This document shows, piece after piece, positions 16,353 to 24,413 of a stretch of DNA of 64,000 nt (the stretch's first letter is position 1; every line of letters starts with the position of its first letter). The position numbers were made by a program, and so were the translations under genes. The stretch is from Chitinophaga sp. (lineage in GTDB: Bacteria; Bacteroidota; Bacteroidia; Chitinophagales; Chitinophagaceae). Where the stretch lies: positions 254,751 to 318,750 of the forward strand of contig NZ_JAGHZS010000007.1 of NCBI RefSeq assembly GCF_017745275.1. The letters run 5' to 3'. Under the pieces are notes generated by a model. The model was given only the letters and a program-made list of their open reading frames with translations. It was not told the DNA's origin and made no database searches.

Positions 16353-17570
16353 ATGGTTCTTTCGATGTCCGATCAGATGAACGAGGTATTGCTTGATGCG
16401 CGAAATTTTAGCATCGACAAGAAAATTTATTACATAGACAGCATTTTGTTACTACAGGTCTTGCTGCGTAGGAATGATTTTTTGTTACCCATTCCGGAAG
16501 AAGATAAGCAGGTACTACAGCAAAGGTTAAGTGCCTATTCCTGGCCAGAAATAAATACTACTCCTAACCTGGAAAATATTCCTCTTACCATACAACTGGA
16601 AGGGATGATTAAGGGCGCACTAAAAATAAAACAACGGTTTTACCATACCCAGGGCGGCCTGACAGCAGAACATCTGATGTTGGTGATGTTAAGTGTAAAG
16701 GGGAATTGCAGGAATCAACTGGAAAGGGTAGGGCTTATTTTTGAAGACTATGTACATGCTTTGCAGCAAAAAATAAAACAAGAACCGGGGAAAGAGATAG
16801 TTTATACATTGAAAGTTTGCAGAGATAGTGCTGCCCGCGATTCACAAAGAGATGCGTTCCTGGAAGGCGTTACCCGTTTCTTTTCCGGGAAATCCGCAAG
16901 AAAAAAAATAGCGTACAGAAATTTGTTGGCAGCCGATTATTATTACCGGTATAATCAGTTTAAGCTATGCCGGAATTATTGCACGTATGCATTAAAAGCC
17001 AGTCCGGATGCCTGCGAAGCTCTTATTTTATACGCAGAGGCCTGGATGAAGGAGCATGCATACGACAAGGCGTATCCCCACCTGAAAGAGGCGTTGCTGT
17101 TAGATCCCGAAAATATTCGTATCAGGGTAACAATGGTAAGTTGCCTCTACCTTATGGGTGCCGTGCAAGAGGCAGAAACGTTGTGTCGGCAATTACCACA
17201 CGATATGGACGACTGTTATCTGCTCAGCAACCTTGGATTTTTTTATGCGGATACTGGAAAATATGAGCAGGCCATTAGTATGCTGGATCGCGCTATCAGG
17301 TTGGGCGATGAGGAATATAACATCTTTGCCTATAACAATAAAGGTTATGCCCTGATGCAACTGGAACAGCTGGATACCGCTCGTGAATTCATATTGAAGT
17401 CGCTCACTTTACATAAGGGGAATGCGCATGCTTATCGCAACCTCGGGCTTTTATACCTGAAAGAAAATAATCCTGTTGCCGCGAAAGAAGCCTTGCTACA
17501 AGCAAAAAGATTTTCGTTTGCTGTCGACTGCGGTCCTGACGTGGATAAGCTCCTGGCTACACTTGAATAG
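16353..17570 (+). CDS. ClpN-like domain fused to TPR repeats
   Basis: 405 residues, no signal peptide. Residues about 1-145 look like the double Clp N-terminal repeat of ClpA/ClpC-type unfoldases: first half MSDQMNEVLLDARNF...YIDSILLLQVLL, second half IQLEGMIKGALKIKQRF...LTAEHLMLVMLS followed by LERVGL. There is no AAA+ module. Residues about 195-400 form at least five TPRs (for example YLLSNLGFFYADTGKYEQAI and AYRNLGLLYLKENNPVAAKE). A second ATG (16365, MSDQ) is an equally good start. The domain match is by eye; the job could be substrate or adaptor recognition for a Clp system, which is inference. Confidence 0.7.
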   Translation: MVLSMSDQMNEVLLDARNFSIDKKIYYIDSILLLQVLLRRNDFLLPIPEEDKQVLQQRLSAYSWPEINTTPNLENIPLTIQLEGMIKGALKIKQRFYHTQGGLTAEHLMLVMLSVKGNCRNQLERVGLIFEDYVHALQQKIKQEPGKEIVYTLKVCRDSAARDSQRDAFLEGVTRFFSGKSARKKIAYRNLLAADYYYRYNQFKLCRNYCTYALKASPDACEALILYAEAWMKEHAYDKAYPHLKEALLLDPENIRIRVTMVSCLYLMGAVQEAETLCRQLPHDMDDCYLLSNLGFFYADTGKYEQAISMLDRAIRLGDEEYNIFAYNNKGYALMQLEQLDTAREFILKSLTLHKGNAHAYRNLGLLYLKENNPVAAKEALLQAKRFSFAVDCGPDVDKLLATLE

Positions 17571-17693
17571 TATTACATTTCTCCGAAAAAGAATACCCGG
17601 TTCCGGTAAAAAAATATTATCTTTTATAGGTTGTTATTTGAATATCTGACACGAAGTCGATCCTCAATTTGCCCAAAAAGGAAACCAGGAACT

Positions 17694-18701
17694 ATGATAC
17701 GGATCAAAAAAGAAGGGGAACTGCTGAAACCCACTGCGCTGGAGTTTGAAAATGAAGGCGTGTTAAACCCTGCCACCATCAGAAAAGGCGATGATATTCT
17801 TTTTTATTACAGGGCCGTGGAGAAGGGAAACCACTCCAGTATAGGCTTTTGCCGGCTTAGTGGTCCGCTGACCGTCACGGAACGATGGACTAAACCCCTG
17901 CTTTTCCCGGAACACGACTACGAGGCCCAAGGGCTCGAAGATCCCCGTGTAGTAAAGATTGATGATGTTTATTATCTCACTTACACCGCCTGGGATGGCG
18001 CTAACGCATGTGGGGCCCTGGCTACTTCCACTGATGGTATTCATTTTGAAAAGAAGGGCCTGATTGTGGCACAGATGGATTTTCCGAGGTTTAAAAAACT
18101 CGCCTCAACGAATTTTACGCTCAATGAGAAATACACTGTTTACAACGACTTCAATCACCGGTTATGGGACAAAGATGTTGTTTTTTTCCCGAGAAGAATC
18201 AACGGTAAACTGTACTTCCTGCATCGTATAAAGCCCGATGTACAACTGGTAGCGGTGAATGATTTATCAGAATTGACCCCCGCTTTCTGGGAGGATTATT
18301 TTCTGCATCTTGGAGATCATATTGTACTATCATCGAAACATGCACACGAGGTAAGCTATGTGGGTGCGGGCGCTCCGCCCGTAGAAACGGCGCATGGCTG
18401 GTTGCTGATCTATCACGGTGTACACGAAACAAAGCATGGATACGTGTATGTGGGCTGTGCGGCCTTACTTGACCTCAACGATCCGATGAAGGAAATTGCC
18501 CGGCTTCCGCATCCTATACTGGTACCAGAGCGGGTTTGGGAGGTTAGGGGAGATGTAGATAATGTTTGTTTTCCTACAGGCACCGCTGTATTCGGCGATG
18601 CCTTGTATATTTATTATGGCGCGGGCGATGAAGTGATTGCTACTGGTATAGTTAGCATCACGGAGTTAGTGAACGAATTACTCGCTCATAAATCAGTATA
18701 A
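17694..18701 (+). CDS. GH130 family glycosidase / mannoside phosphorylase
   Basis: 335 residues. The five-bladed beta-propeller GH130 pattern is visible: LNPATIRKGDDILFYYRAVE near the start, the GLEDPRVVKIDDVYYLTYTAWDG motif with the active-site Asp region, DKDVVFFPRRINGKLYFLHRI, AGAPPVETAHGWLLIYHGV and GDVDNVCFPTGTAV. Members phosphorolyse or hydrolyse beta-1,2 or beta-1,4 mannosides; subfamily and substrate are not resolved. An in-frame TTG at 17631 would extend the frame, but ATG 17694 with AGGAAACCAGGA just upstream fits the family start. Its 3' end overlaps the convergent HAD gene by 16 bases. Confidence 0.88.
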   Translation: MIRIKKEGELLKPTALEFENEGVLNPATIRKGDDILFYYRAVEKGNHSSIGFCRLSGPLTVTERWTKPLLFPEHDYEAQGLEDPRVVKIDDVYYLTYTAWDGANACGALATSTDGIHFEKKGLIVAQMDFPRFKKLASTNFTLNEKYTVYNDFNHRLWDKDVVFFPRRINGKLYFLHRIKPDVQLVAVNDLSELTPAFWEDYFLHLGDHIVLSSKHAHEVSYVGAGAPPVETAHGWLLIYHGVHETKHGYVYVGCAALLDLNDPMKEIARLPHPILVPERVWEVRGDVDNVCFPTGTAVFGDALYIYYGAGDEVIATGIVSITELVNELLAHKSV

Positions 18702-19435
18702 CAAGCTACAATCGTAGCAATTACCCGCTTGGTTTCTTCCGGGTCACGCACCCGGATGCAATCTACACCGGCTTCCTGGGCTGGGTAGTCGTTGCCGCCG
18801 GGAAAAATAGCATCGCCGGCAAACAGCATTTCTGCGATGGCAATATGTAAAATGTCCTTTAGCTTATGAATACCGTAAGCCTTATCAATACCAGGTTTGG
18901 TAATGTCAACAGAAGTGGTGCCACCCAGGTTTACGGAAAATTCCGGGATGAGCTGTGCCAGCAAGGCTTTCATCTTTTGCCGTTTGGCAAAATCCGGATC
19001 CCATTTTTGTTTTTCGGCCAGTGGTGCTTGTTGTCCCAATGCGGAAAAAGTGATCTGGCTGCCCCGGTCTTCTATTTGTTCTCCCCAAAGCTGCTGCGGC
19101 TTGTAGCCAAGTTCCACCACTACATTACTTAAAGCGGTAACGATTTTTTCTTTTTCTGCTGCCGTGAAATTCTCTGCATATAACAGGCGCCATTCGTTGT
19201 CGTATTCGTAAAACTGCGTGCCGCAGGTGGGTAGAACAGACAGCTGTTGTAAGCGGTCTCCAATGGGGAGATGTGCCAGCACCTGCTTTTCAAATTGTGG
19301 CCAGGCTCCGCCTGAGATAATAGCCACCCTGGCCACCTGGAGCAGGGAATATAGCAATGCGCTCATTTCATCATCTATGGCGGATTTACTGGGTGCCAGG
19401 GTACCGTCGAGATCAAAGACCACCAGTTTTTTCAT
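18686..19435 (-). CDS. HAD-superfamily phosphatase (IIB, phosphomannomutase-like)
   Basis: 249 residues. Motif I is FDLDGTLAPSK (Asp8 nucleophile, Asp10), motif II around VAIISGGAW, and the metal-binding motif IV is FAGDAIFPGGNDYPA; the cap region and TSVDITKPGIDKAYG resemble eukaryotic-type phosphomannomutases and Cof-like sugar phosphatases. The substrate is probably a sugar phosphate. It overlaps the tail of GH130 by 16 bases and lies 9 bases after transketolase on the same strand, so it is probably in one operon with tkt. Confidence 0.85.
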   Translation of the reverse strand: MKKLVVFDLDGTLAPSKSAIDDEMSALLYSLLQVARVAIISGGAWPQFEKQVLAHLPIGDRLQQLSVLPTCGTQFYEYDNEWRLLYAENFTAAEKEKIVTALSNVVVELGYKPQQLWGEQIEDRGSQITFSALGQQAPLAEKQKWDPDFAKRQKMKALLAQLIPEFSVNLGGTTSVDITKPGIDKAYGIHKLKDILHIAIAEMLFAGDAIFPGGNDYPAQEAGVDCIRVRDPEETKRVIATIVACYTDL

Positions 19436-19444
19436 GGGCCCTGA

Positions 19445-21520
19445 TTATTTATTTAATAACGCCAGCGCCTGTACGCAAATGTTATCAGCCGTGAACCCAA
19501 ATTCACGCAGCAACACCGGACCCGGTGCAGAGGCGCCAAAACGATCTATCGAAATATTGATCCCCTTATCGCCGGTGTAACGTTGCCAGCCCATAGAGAT
19601 GCCCGCTTCTACCGATATCCGTGCGGTAACGGCGGCCGGTAACACTTGTTCCCTGTAAGCGGGCGGTTGCAGGTCAAATAATTCCCAGCTTGGCATGGAT
19701 ACTACGCGAACGGCTATACGTGATTTTAATTTTTCCTGTGCCTGCAACGCCAGGTCTACCTCTGAGCCGGTGGCGATGATAATCAGTTCGGGAACGCCGT
19801 TAGGTGCCTCTGAAACAATATAGGCGCCGAAACGTAACCCGTTTGCCGCTGCATATTTACTGCGATCTATTGTTGGAACTGCCTGCCTGGAAAGGATCAG
19901 TGCTACCGGCCTGTCTGGTAGCAATATTGCCATTTGCCAGGCTGCAATCGTTTCATTGGCATCCCCCGGACGAATGACCACCAGGTCAGGAATGGCCCGC
20001 AAGGCGGCCAGCAGTTCTACCGGCTGATGCGTGGGGCCATCTTCTCCCATCGCGATGCTGTCGTGGGTAAACACGTATACTACTTTCAGCTCCGATAAGG
20101 CCGCCAATCGTATCGACGGACGCATATAATCCGAGAATGTCAGAAAGGTAGCGCAATAAGGGATGATGCCACCATGAGCTGCCAGCCCATTGGAAATAGC
20201 ACCCATGGCATGTTCACGTACGCCATACTGTATATTTCTGCCTTCGTAACTCCATACGCCGCCGGCGGCGCCCTGCAGGTCGCCATCCTTCATTAGCGGA
20301 CTTTCAAAGTTGCCAGCGTCTTTTAATTCTGTATTGGTGGAGGTGTTGAGGTCCGCAGAGCCTCCAATCAGTCCGGGCAGGTGCGGGAAAAATGCCTGCA
20401 TGATTTTGCCGGAGGCGGCTCTGGTAGCCAGTCCTTTAGCATCGGCAGGGAAGGCTGTAATATCTTTATCCCAGTTTTCAGGGATATGTCCGTGTATTAC
20501 TGCGCGCAGCTCTTTCGCCAGCTCAGGGTATTTCTGCGCATAAATGATCATCTGTTCTTCCCATTTAGTGCTTGCCTGCTTACCAACATCAATGGCCCTA
20601 CGAAAATGAGCGGCTGCTTCTGGTGGTACCAGGAAATCCGGTGTAGTGGGCCATCCCAGCTTTTCTTTGGTGAGCTTTACCTCTTCCGGGCCCAGGGGAG
20701 AACCATGTGCGGCAGTGGTATCCTGTTTGTTGGGAGAGCCATAACCAATATGTGTGCGCACCAGTATCAGGGAGGGCCGGTCGGTAACCGCCTGCGCAGC
20801 ACGGATAGCCTGATCGATAGCGTCGAGGTCGTTGCCGTCAGCGACTTTTTGCGTGTGCCATCCGTACGACTGAAACCGCAGCGCATGATCTTCGGTGAAG
20901 GTTACCGGTGTAGCAGAAGCCAGGGTAATGCGGTTATCGTCATATAAATAAATCAGTTTACCTAATCTCAGGTGTCCGGCCAGGGAAGCTGCTTCCGCAG
21001 CTACTCCTTCCATCAGGTCTCCATCACTGACCAGTGCATAGGTATAGTGATCTATCACTGCATCACCTGGGCGGTTATACTTTGCACCCAGGTAAGCTTC
21101 TGCCATGGCAATACCCACGCCGTTGGCAAATCCCTGTCCCAATGGACCGGTAGTAACTTCCACGCCAGGAGCCAGGCCGCGCTCGGGATGCCCTGGCGTT
21201 TTACTGCCCCATTGGCGGAATTGTTTGATTTCTTCAATAGATAAATCGTACCCGGTGAGGTGCAGCAAACTATATAGCAGTGCAGAACCATGGCCGGCAG
21301 ACAATATAAAACGGTCCCGGTTAAACCAGTCAGGGTCAGCAGGGTTATGTCTTAAAAACCTGGACCAAAGCGCATAGGCCATCGGAGCAGCGCCCAGTGG
21401 CAGGCCGGGATGCCCGCTATCGGCTTTCTGTACGGCATCAACAGAAAGAAAGCGCAGCGTATTGATACATAGTTCATCCAGTGCAGCAGGATTCGGTATA
21501 ACCGCAGTATTGGTACTCAT
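19445..21520 (-). CDS. tkt: transketolase
   Basis: 691 residues, full-length bacterial transketolase. Visible parts: LSAGHGSALLYSLLHLTGY, GPLGQGFANGVGIAMAE, the thiamine diphosphate motif VSDGDLMEGV...YDDN (about residues 155-185), LIGGSADLNTS, FVTHDSIAMGEDGPTHQPVE (here VFTHDSI) and the C-terminal GFTADNICVQALALL. It transfers two-carbon ketol units in the non-oxidative pentose phosphate pathway. The downstream HAD phosphatase is 9 bases away. Confidence 0.97.
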   Translation of the reverse strand: MSTNTAVIPNPAALDELCINTLRFLSVDAVQKADSGHPGLPLGAAPMAYALWSRFLRHNPADPDWFNRDRFILSAGHGSALLYSLLHLTGYDLSIEEIKQFRQWGSKTPGHPERGLAPGVEVTTGPLGQGFANGVGIAMAEAYLGAKYNRPGDAVIDHYTYALVSDGDLMEGVAAEAASLAGHLRLGKLIYLYDDNRITLASATPVTFTEDHALRFQSYGWHTQKVADGNDLDAIDQAIRAAQAVTDRPSLILVRTHIGYGSPNKQDTTAAHGSPLGPEEVKLTKEKLGWPTTPDFLVPPEAAAHFRRAIDVGKQASTKWEEQMIIYAQKYPELAKELRAVIHGHIPENWDKDITAFPADAKGLATRAASGKIMQAFFPHLPGLIGGSADLNTSTNTELKDAGNFESPLMKDGDLQGAAGGVWSYEGRNIQYGVREHAMGAISNGLAAHGGIIPYCATFLTFSDYMRPSIRLAALSELKVVYVFTHDSIAMGEDGPTHQPVELLAALRAIPDLVVIRPGDANETIAAWQMAILLPDRPVALILSRQAVPTIDRSKYAAANGLRFGAYIVSEAPNGVPELIIIATGSEVDLALQAQEKLKSRIAVRVVSMPSWELFDLQPPAYREQVLPAAVTARISVEAGISMGWQRYTGDKGINISIDRFGASAPGPVLLREFGFTADNICVQALALLNK

Positions 21521-21634
21521 GGAGCTGTCTTTTAAAGGTGAAAAAGATCACTCATAGGTCAACAAACATCATGCTCATAAGGTTGGCAGAAATTTTCAGC
21601 CATAGTCAGGGTTAACGATATAATAAAACGGGAA

Positions 21635-22048
21635 CTATTCGAACAGGGAAAGCTCGTCGCGGGTAACGGCATGAAAAAGATTCTGGAGCTGGTGAACATG
21701 CACAATGGGCCTGCCATAGGCCACAAGGCCTTCCGCCGCATCGGTAAGGGGCTGAAATACCCCGTTTTCGTGACGTACGTGTACACTATGCAGCCGGTTG
21801 TATCTCAGGGAATATACATTCACATCTTCTCCATGATCCGGATCTCCTTTAATAAAGCCAAACCGGGATAGGAGGTATACGTCCAGGATTACCGGGTTGA
21901 TTTTGTCAAAAGGAAGTTTACTGCGTGGCAATCCTGAATTGTAGACATACCCGTCTAAAATACCTTCCACCACAAAGGCTGCTTCCTCCATGTTGTAATC
22001 AAACCAGGCTACATAATTTCCGATCCGGATATCTGAGGCTTCAATCAT
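21635..22048 (-). CDS. conserved Bacteroidota protein of unknown function
   Basis: 137 residues starting MIEASDIRIGNYVAWFDYN; the end, PIVHVHQLQNLFHAVTRDELSLFE, is the trademark of a small protein family that is widespread in Bacteroidota genomes and phages (RIGNYV ... HQLQNL-F-A-T---L). Function unknown. A longer frame continues to 22225, but it would run through the DUF1304 gene and the ATG at 22048 matches the family start. It follows the DUF1304 gene by 8 bases, so the two are probably one transcript. Confidence 0.75.
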   Translation of the reverse strand: MIEASDIRIGNYVAWFDYNMEEAAFVVEGILDGYVYNSGLPRSKLPFDKINPVILDVYLLSRFGFIKGDPDHGEDVNVYSLRYNRLHSVHVRHENGVFQPLTDAAEGLVAYGRPIVHVHQLQNLFHAVTRDELSLFE

Positions 22049-22056
22049 AAAACAGG

Positions 22057-22419
22057 TTAAGCCAGCAAAACCAATAACAACGTAATGAGTGCCGGTAATG
22101 CCTGCACGAAAAATATCTTTTTGTCGGCGGTAAGAGCGCCATACAAGCCAGCTACGATGACGCAGCTCAAGAAGAAAATAGCCACCCGCGCTGCCCAGAC
22201 AGGGTCGGTAATAAAGAACGTCCATGCAAGACCCGCCGCAAGGAATCCGTTATATAAGCCCTGGTTGGCGGCCAGTGATTTGGTGGGAGGAAAGAGTTCT
22301 TTAGGGAACTGCCGGAACACTTCCGGGCCTTTCGAGGTCCAGGCAAACATTTCCAGCCAAAGGATGTACAGGTGTTCTATCATCACCAGTGCGATTCCTA
22401 TTTTAGTTAATATCAGCAT
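22057..22419 (-). CDS. DUF1304 membrane protein
   Basis: 120 residues with four predicted transmembrane helices. The segment IEHLYILWLEMFAW near the N-terminus and AANQGLYNGFLAAGLAW are the DUF1304 signature, followed by VIVAGLYGALT. The function of the family is unknown. It probably forms a transcription unit with the gene at 21635-22048. Confidence 0.85.
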   Translation of the reverse strand: MLILTKIGIALVMIEHLYILWLEMFAWTSKGPEVFRQFPKELFPPTKSLAANQGLYNGFLAAGLAWTFFITDPVWAARVAIFFLSCVIVAGLYGALTADKKIFFVQALPALITLLLVLLA

Positions 22420-22453
22420 AAGGGAATTATTAAAGGATACCCGATAAATATAC

Positions 22454-22837
22454 TTAAATTATCTTTTCAAGCAGCCAGGCAACACCCAGCGCAAGTAGGG
22501 TACCTACGGCATAACATACACAGTCGCTCCACAGGAAGCCATGTCCCAGAAGAATACCGGCAGGCGTATTGCGGAATTTCACAGCCCAATCAGCCTGGTA
22601 TAGCTGCTGTACTTCAATAAGTATACATACCAGGTAGTTACTGATACCGATTTTCCATAGCGGGGTAACCGGGTAGAGGAACCTGATGCCAAAGAATATA
22701 CAGGTGGCTGATAATACATCACCGCCATAAATGCGAACTAACTCCGGGAAATATTGGGGAGCCCACCTGGTGGCCAACCCTAGAGGGATATTCAATAAAA
22801 TGAGAAAGAAATAGCACCAACGCCTTTTTGCTACCAT
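22454..22837 (-). CDS. DUF2809 membrane protein
   Basis: 127 residues from ATG 22837 (a frame extension to 22918 exists but lacks family similarity). Four hydrophobic segments, with the DUF2809 motifs GDVLSATCIFFGIRFLYP, CILIEVQQLYQADW and GHGFLWSDCVCYAVG. Integral membrane protein of unknown role. It is transcribed in the same direction as the DUF1304 gene, 34 bases upstream of it. Confidence 0.8.
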   Translation of the reverse strand: MVAKRRWCYFFLILLNIPLGLATRWAPQYFPELVRIYGGDVLSATCIFFGIRFLYPVTPLWKIGISNYLVCILIEVQQLYQADWAVKFRNTPAGILLGHGFLWSDCVCYAVGTLLALGVAWLLEKII

Positions 22838-22920
22838 AGGTTTAAAAAGCGATAAATATAAGAAAGATATTCTTATATAAGGCACTACAGGGGAGGAATG
22901 GATCTGTGTCGGCTGCACTA

Positions 22921-22953
22921 ATAAAAAAGCAATAACCCGCCTGGGTTATTGCT
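22921..22953 (-). terminator. terminator overlapping the end of the KGG gene
   Basis: On the reverse strand an 11-bp stem (22953-22943 with 22938-22928), 4-base loop and then six Ts. The stem includes the last two codons and the stop codon of the KGG gene (stop at 22946-22948), so coding and terminator sequence overlap. Confidence 0.85.
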
Positions 22954-23278
22954 CATTATTATTGCTTTCGTTTTCTGTGTTATTTTTCTTTTTTCCGCGG
23001 TTAGTACCACCTTTACGGCCTATGGCGGCCATGTGTTCGCGATTTTTACTTACTGCTTCGCCGCCTTTTTTACCTGCTGCACGTGCTTCTTCAGAAGTGA
23101 ATTTGTGAGCTACTCCCTGTTGATGTGCAGCTTTTCCCCCTTCTCTCGAAATGGCACGTTGCTGTTCAGGGTCCATAGAAGCGAATCCGCGTTTACTATG
23201 CTTACTTTTCTGTTCTGAGTTCTTTTCGGGTGCATGTGCGGCTACTGGCATGGCATGTTGAAATCTGGTGTCTTCCAT
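22946..23278 (-). CDS. KGG-motif stress protein (Con-10/GsiB-like)
   Basis: 110 residues, very hydrophilic. Two KGG-type repeats are seen: RGFASMDPEQQRAISREGGKAAH and HKFTSEEARAAGKKGGEAVS, then HMAAIGRKGG and a poly-Lys/Asn tail. Such proteins are small, disordered and induced by general stress or desiccation in bacteria and fungi. It is flanked upstream by a small membrane-protein frame on the same strand and a divergent histone-like gene, suggesting a stress-related neighbourhood. Confidence 0.85.
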   Translation of the reverse strand: MEDTRFQHAMPVAAHAPEKNSEQKSKHSKRGFASMDPEQQRAISREGGKAAHQQGVAHKFTSEEARAAGKKGGEAVSKNREHMAAIGRKGGTNRGKKKNNTENESNNNEQ

Positions 23279-23305
23279 AATCCTGAAGTTTTATAGTGAT
23301 AGTAG

Positions 23306-23506
23306 TTAAAAGAGTCTGTAATAGCGATCAAGATATGTGCCACCGCAAGGACTCCGTACTATTGCAGGTTTAGGGCGACATGTATCAATGAATAGGGCAA
23401 TACATTCCACAATCCATAGAATTTTTAACACACTTTTGAGGTGCTTTCCCCATTTTATCCCACTGAAGTCCTTCATTTTCCGTGGCTTATATTTTGTTTT
23501 CACCAT
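23306..23506 (-). CDS. possible small membrane protein
   Basis: 66-codon frame starting at ATG 23506 with AAGGA 13-17 bases upstream. It has a basic N-terminus (MVKTKYKPRKMKDF), one hydrophobic helix (VLKILWIVECIALFI) and a Cys/Pro-containing tail. It lies 27 bases before the KGG gene and could be the first gene of its transcript. No family recognised; short length and AT-rich codons make it uncertain. Confidence 0.35.
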   Translation of the reverse strand: MVKTKYKPRKMKDFSGIKWGKHLKSVLKILWIVECIALFIDTCRPKPAIVRSPCGGTYLDRYYRLF

Positions 23507-23546
23507 AATGTTATTCTTTTCCTTAACCCATCTAAATTTTTTTGTT

Positions 23547-23996
23547 ATGGCAAAGTATTCAGATGAATCACAGCGCAAAGTCAAAAGAGCAATGCATGAA
23601 ATGCACGAGGGTAAATTAAAAAGTGGAAATAGTAATAAGAAAGTTACGAATCCTAAGCAAGCTATCGCCATAGGATTATCCGAAGCAAGAGAAGAAGGAG
23701 CAAAGGTTCCTAAAAAAGCAGCTGCTAAAAAAGCAACTGCTAAAAAAGCAGCACCCAAAAAAACAGCTGCTAAAAAATCAACTACCAAAAAAGCAGCGAC
23801 CAAAAAATCAACTGCAAAAAAAGCGGCTCCAAAGAAAACTGCCGCTAAAAAAACAACCACGAAAAGAACGGCTGCTAAAAAATCTACCGCGAAAAAAGCA
23901 ACAGCCAAAAAGACAACTGCCAAAAAGGCGAGTACTAAAAAAGCCGCTCCAAAAAGAAAGTCAACCGCCCGTAAAAAATCAGCCGCAATGGCCTGA
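23547..23996 (+). CDS. DUF6496 protein with histone H1-like tail
   Basis: 149 residues from ATG 23547; the frame extends upstream but the family begins at MAKYSDESQRKVKRAMHEMHEGKLKSG. Residues 1-55 are the DUF6496 region (KQAIAIGLSEAREEGAKVPKK). The rest is almost only Lys, Ala, Thr and Pro in degenerate AAKK(A/S/T)(T/A) repeats, like eukaryotic histone H1 tails and bacterial Hc1/AlgP-type DNA-binding tails. Likely a nucleoid-associated or stress protein. The repetitive DNA makes length variation between strains likely. A terminator follows at 24030. Confidence 0.85.
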   Translation: MAKYSDESQRKVKRAMHEMHEGKLKSGNSNKKVTNPKQAIAIGLSEAREEGAKVPKKAAAKKATAKKAAPKKTAAKKSTTKKAATKKSTAKKAAPKKTAAKKTTTKRTAAKKSTAKKATAKKTTAKKASTKKAAPKRKSTARKKSAAMA

Positions 23997-24029
23997 TCCC
24001 CGTCGTTTTTATAATGACAATATATTCAT

Positions 24030-24060
24030 AAAGACCGGTCAGTACACTGCACCGGTCTTT
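24030..24060 (+). terminator. hairpin after the histone-like gene
   Basis: 10-bp perfect stem AAAGACCGGT/ACCGGTCTTT with an 11-base loop, followed by ATTTAT; the 3' arm itself ends in TTT. Confidence 0.65.
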
Positions 24061-24092
24061 ATTTATGGTATATACCTTGCAGCATATAAGGT

Positions 24093-24347
24093 ATGGAAAA
24101 GCACAGCATTACTGTGATCATAAAAGGTAAGCCTTACGGTTTGGTTATCACAATCGACAGGAGCGCTTTGGAAACAGCATTTCAGGTGATCCCAGATGTC
24201 AGTGAACACGTATTGGATGAATACGAACCCCATACCGCCACTTTTACAACCGATCACAAAGACACACCGGAAGGAAGCCTGCGTACCGTGGAGTCAGAGC
24301 AAATTGCCCGTATTATCTGGGAAGAAATCCTGGATAAAATGAAATAA
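24093..24347 (+). CDS. hypothetical protein, 84 aa
   Basis: Acidic soluble protein, MEKHSITVIIKGKPYGLVITIDRSALE... to ...IARIIWEEILDKMK. The start resembles a two-stranded beta hairpin followed by a helix; no domain was recognised. It stands between the histone-like gene and the MscS gene with a 66-base gap to the latter. Confidence 0.6.
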   Translation: MEKHSITVIIKGKPYGLVITIDRSALETAFQVIPDVSEHVLDEYEPHTATFTTDHKDTPEGSLRTVESEQIARIIWEEILDKMK

Positions 24348-24413
24348 CTCCCGCTTGCTTCATAATTTTAAAATCGTGGTTGTACCTTCGCAACAAAGCG
24401 AGCGAGTATAGCT

